A DNA stretch of 64,000 nucleotides from assembly GCA_026874595.1 (NCBI GenBank), contig CM049310.1:8988001-9052000 (forward strand), written 5' to 3'. Shown piece by piece: positions 60,563 through 64,000 of the stretch. This DNA comes from Sipunculus nudus. Its lineage: Eukaryota > Annelida > Sipuncula > Golfingiida > Sipunculidae. Position numbers and translations under genes: made by a program. Position 1 is the first letter of the stretch. Each line of letters opens with the position of its first letter. Under the pieces are notes generated by a model. It did no database searches. It had not been told where the DNA came from and saw only the letters and a list, made by a program, of their open reading frames with translations.

Positions 60563-62672
60563 TCACTCTTGTGCCCATTCTGTGTCTTCAAGAAGTAACT
60601 CTCCATCGTCATTGAGTTCTTCAGTCTCAGCGGTTTGCGAAAGGCTCCTGTAAAAGTCTCCATACATTCTAGGAACTGCTTTTTGGGTTATCAGGTCCAT
60701 CAAATCCTTGTGCTTGGCCTGTGAAATGGGTCTATTCCCTTGAAAGAGTTGGGATGGCTCCATATTTGCCAGATTTGGTGGATTGCGCATCCGGCGTTGA
60801 AGGTTTATTGATCTGAAGTTGGTTTGTTTGTATGAGGTTTTGAAAAACAGTGTACTTGGATAGCTCTTTCTAACTTCAATAATTTTAATCCTTCCCCAGA
60901 GAACTTTTTGTCCTTCACTGTCAATGTTCCAGTTTTTTGTGTATGTATCTGTCATTGATTTAAATCAAGGAAATCCTCCCATGAAAGCTCCTGCACTTCA
61001 TACGGCTTTCCATCTTTCTTGGCAAGTCGTAAAATTGTAGTGAACTGTTCTGGTGTGTAAATCGGTGTTTGTCCCTTCGCCTTTTCTATAGTCCCATGCA
61101 TGCTTTCACCTTCATTCTGTGTATGGCCGGCTTCGAGAAACTTGTGGGTTATAGTTTCCACGCATGTTTTTCGGACAGCATAAAGGTACATGGTCATGAG
61201 GTATTTATTTCTGTTTTGGCCTCCACAATTGTCTGAGTAGAATACTACTCTTTTGGTGGACAGTGATTGCTGTTCATCTAGATATTTAAAGACACAAGTG
61301 CCTATTTCATTGGGACCTCTAGAGAAAGGCCCTCGTGCCATGTATAGCAATATCCTATTTTTGTGGCTAAATTGTAGATGGTGAAGTTAAATACAGACAA
61401 TTTTCTTTCATAATAAAATGCAGACGTTGCACCACTTGGTATGGGAATAACCTTCTGCAGGTCATAAACAGCACAGGTAAAAGTGGGGTCAGATCCTGAT
61501 TTCTGCTTGTCAGAAGCTTTCTCTTCCCGACTTAATCTTTTATCATCCTGATGTTCTTCATATATATTTTGCATGGCTGCTTTCTCTGCTTGTGAACTGT
61601 TTTCATACTTTGTACAGAAATTGCACTGGTCCTTTTTGGGTTTGAAAAATGCAATATTGAAATCTGTATTAAAGATCTTCTCATATGCCCATTGTTTTGC
61701 AAATGGTTGATTTCGAGCTTCACACTGTGAGACATACAGGCGATACATAGTTGCCAAAGTCAGATCCGATTCTAGGTATTCTCTTGATGTTTGTTGTCTT
61801 AGGTAGTGTGATGGTACTCTTGGAAAACTGTTTATGTGGTCCTTTATCCCCTGTACAATCTCTGGCGAGAGTTTCTTCTTTGTGTGCTTACCCCTCTTGT
61901 CTGGTTCAATAGTGCCAACATCCGTTAGTTTGTCTAACATAGTGAAAACCTGCCTTTCTTTGATTCCCAAGGTGTGCAGGTAGAGGGTTTTGCACACCCT
62001 GATTTTGCACTCGGCAACATAGAAATGCCAGAAGTAACTCCATTTTCTGTCTTTTCCTCTATTTTTTCTAACTTGTTTTGTTTTTTCTCTTTTTACATTT
62101 CTTGCATGAAAACTTTTCAAGGATATGTCATCAAGCTTGTAATACTCTTGAAATATTTTCTGCCGTTCCTCCAGGCTTATTCGCTCCTTACATTTGTATC
62201 GACATTTTACCCCACATCCAGGACCCATGTCTCTTGCTGGAATATGTTTACCTCTGATACTTAAATATGCTTTTCCTTTGTTCCTTGCTTCTTTTCTTAC
62301 ATTTCTTTTATAAAGGCTTTGATCTGCCACTCGCTTACGCGAGCGTTTCCGCTGTGAAGCTCTATCAATTTCACTTTCATCAGAGGTGCTGGACAATTTG
62401 CGGGCCCTTTTTCTAGCCCTGGAACCTACTAGTTCCTCTTCTTCGTGTTCACTTTGCTTGTCTTGGTTGGGTGCCGTATTACCCAATGTACTGGCACCAT
62501 GTTCACCTTCCTTGTCTTGGTCAGGTGTTATACTGGTCGGTGTGCTGGGTTTGACAACGGAAAAAGAGGCTGTAGTACACGCTAAATCTTTGTCCATGGC
62601 ATCTACCATCGCAACAAGTTGTTCTTCATCAGAATTGTCTTCAAAGTCCGACATATTGCCTGAAATTAACAA
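60563..62672 (-). pseudogene. Transposase-like gene, DUF7869-type C-terminal domain
   Basis: About 710 codons in three overlapping frames. The N-terminal part (from MSDFEDNSDEEQL near 62654) is acidic then basic with nuclear-signal-like ARKRARK and RKRSRKR. Conserved blocks follow: GPGCGVKCRYKCKERISLEE, RVCKTLYLHTLGIKERQVF, IKDHINSFPRVPSHYLRQQT, FFKPKKDQCNFCTKYEN, FNFTIYNLATKIGYCY. The second frame (61350-60952) has GPNEIGTCVFKYL, FYSDNCGGQNRNKYLM and HKFLEAGHTQNEGESMHGTI. The third (60955-60563) completes the C-terminus. SDN-GQN-N and the downstream H/E resemble an RNase-H-like nuclease core. I assign DUF7869 from memory of that motif. Two frameshifts (about 61320 and 60955) and no internal stops. 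Confidence 0.7.
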
Positions 62673-63650
62673 GAAGTAGTAAAAACTTTAAAATTTTAAA
62701 TAAAAATATGTTGAAAATGGGTTGTTTTATATTTATTGTGCATTATAATCATAGTAAGATAGTTAATGCGTCAACCTTTTGTTTTATAATAACAAATGTT
62801 TAGAAACGATGTAACACTTGAACAGTGACTTTAAGGCAACAAACCATCCAGATGTTTCTTACATACACACAAATACAAATGTTATAATTTTCTCAGGGTA
62901 GCTATTAACATTTTGGTGAGCTTAATCATAATGAGTCATTTACTTACCAAATTTGCTGCAAATATCAAGAAAAGCCACTAGAGAGGATTTACTTCTGATG
63001 ATAAATCTTCCATTGTACTCAGCAATCTCTCGTCCAGGTCTGTTTGCTACCTAAAGCTTGAACAGAAAATGTGTGCATACCATGGCCAGTGCTGCAAGGT
63101 ACACCCTGATCACAAAACATTGTAACATTATCCTTAGGAATGTACCACAGTGACCATACACACAGGATAGGCAGGCTGACAAAGACGGTACACAGGTCGT
63201 AACTCAATACCTTCAGTTATGGCCAAGTGCAACAAGTCTGGAACTCAACTTACTGACTTGTTGCACTGGCAACCTCGAGTTACAGACTTGTAGCATAATA
63301 GCCCGCAGGCTTGCATCCTCTTGAGGGGAGACCTCATAATGTGCCATCTGGTAGCTGCATTTGAAATCACATAAAATATAATTTTGTGTGAAAAAGTGAC
63401 TTACTGCATTGTAGTACTGGGGGTGCGATATATGCTTAATACAGATGAATATTATTACATGTGCACAAAGAATATGAAAACACTATTATAGGTTATTAAT
63501 GGGTCCATCCTGGAACACCATTTGTTTGCTGAGATAACTCTCTGAATATTAAAATATCACTTTTAAACTATTTTCAGAAATTTTTTTGGGAGGATCCATC
63601 CCAGAACACCATCCAACCTTATCTGTGGAAATCTTGCAATATTCTAAGTT
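62673..63650. other. No gene recognised
   Basis: Upstream flank of the preceding gene. A TTACTGACTTGTTGCACT string near 63250-63270 is also present near 60417-60435, so it might mark a short flanking repeat. No inverted ends seen. Confidence 0.4.
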
Positions 63651-64000
63651 TTACCTGGAAAATTCTCCCATTTGGAATATGTATATAAGCTCAACCAGAA
63701 AGTTCTTGTTGGGGGGGGATGTGCTGGTTGCATTTGTATGCTGGGTGATTTTTGTAGCATTGTGCACACTTGTGTGCATAAGTGCATGTTGACTGGATGC
63801 ATGGTCTGCCCTTGTTGAATTTGAAACAGACCCTGTCTTTAGAGCCAAAAAGCGGAGGCTGTTCCATAGGGGAGGGTCGTAATCCATCCATAATCCAGGG
63901 TGCCTAACCTTCCATGATCTGCCATATTTTGCTCTCAGTTCCCTAAAGTTTTCATCATATGAGAGCCAGTCCCCCCCCCTACTATTTCTGATTTTTCCAA
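63651..64000 (-). pseudogene. DIRS/Ngaro-type gag fragment at window edge
   Basis: Minus-strand reading from the right edge: WLSYDENFRELRAKYGRSW, HPGLWMDYDPPLWNSLR, then in the next frame VCFKFNKGRPCIQSTCTYAH and KCAQCYKNHPAYKC. The C-x8-C-x4-C-x3-H then C-x2-C-x4-H-x4-C zinc cluster is the same type as at 30.5 kb, so this is a second gag of that retroelement class. A poly-C run near 63970 and a frameshift near 63880 break it. No RT follows on its downstream side. Confidence 0.6.

Overview
This is a repeat-dense, AT-rich piece of animal nuclear DNA. There is no bacterial-style gene packing. One spliced transposase gene has a canonical GT-AG intron. Most coding relics are animal transposable elements: hAT, pogo/Tigger, piggyBac, Ty3/Gypsy and a DIRS/Ngaro-type retroelement. 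The commonest interspersed repeat has a terminal hairpin, a GTCC/GTCY microsatellite and internal tandem units. That build is known from bivalve 'pearl'-type elements and non-autonomous Helentrons, so a marine invertebrate, most likely a mollusc, is my best guess. This rests on repeat style and memory, not on a search. I found no intact host gene.

Layout. 1-200: 19-bp minisatellite. 1.26-6.44 kb: two tandem copies (period 2272 bp) of hairpin family A, ending in a duplicated 282-bp tail. 6.5-7.9 kb: two unrelated tandem arrays. 7.9-9.0 kb: a GC-rich patch, a low-complexity ATGGAC-type tract and TA/GA microsatellites. 9.0-10.5 kb: family C. 11.3-12.6 kb: family B. 13.4-15.1 kb: truncated family A, a possible hAT end and a coiled-coil relic. 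16.8-19.4 kb: Tigger transposase relic beside a complete 2010-bp TIR transposon. 19.8-21.7 kb: another family A element and a family D repeat. 22-25.3 kb: relics of transposon-like proteins. 26 kb: tRNA-derived SINE. 28.9-31.8 kb: DIRS/Ngaro-type retroelement. 32.7-34.9 kb: family A. 35.3-35.7 kb: 48-bp minisatellite. 35.7-40.2 kb: apparently single-copy DNA. 40.2-41.8 kb: family A. 41.9-47.8 kb: an uncharacterised transposon-like gene split by a complete 3513-bp pogo/Tigger element. 48-49 kb: piggyBac relic. 50.1-53.9 kb: protein fragment and a long family A element. 54.1-56.7 kb: two-exon hAT gene. 57.5-60.4 kb: Gypsy gag/RT/RNase H. 60.6-62.7 kb: gene with a C-terminal domain of DUF7869 type. 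63.65-64 kb: a second DIRS-type gag running off the window.

How it fits together. The genes do not form a pathway. They are layers of mobile DNA inserted beside or into one another. Three otherwise different repeats (A, B, C) share one end architecture, which points to one replication mechanism acting on unrelated sequences. Almost every ORF is broken by small frameshifts while its motifs stay readable, which suggests recent decay or indel errors in the assembly.
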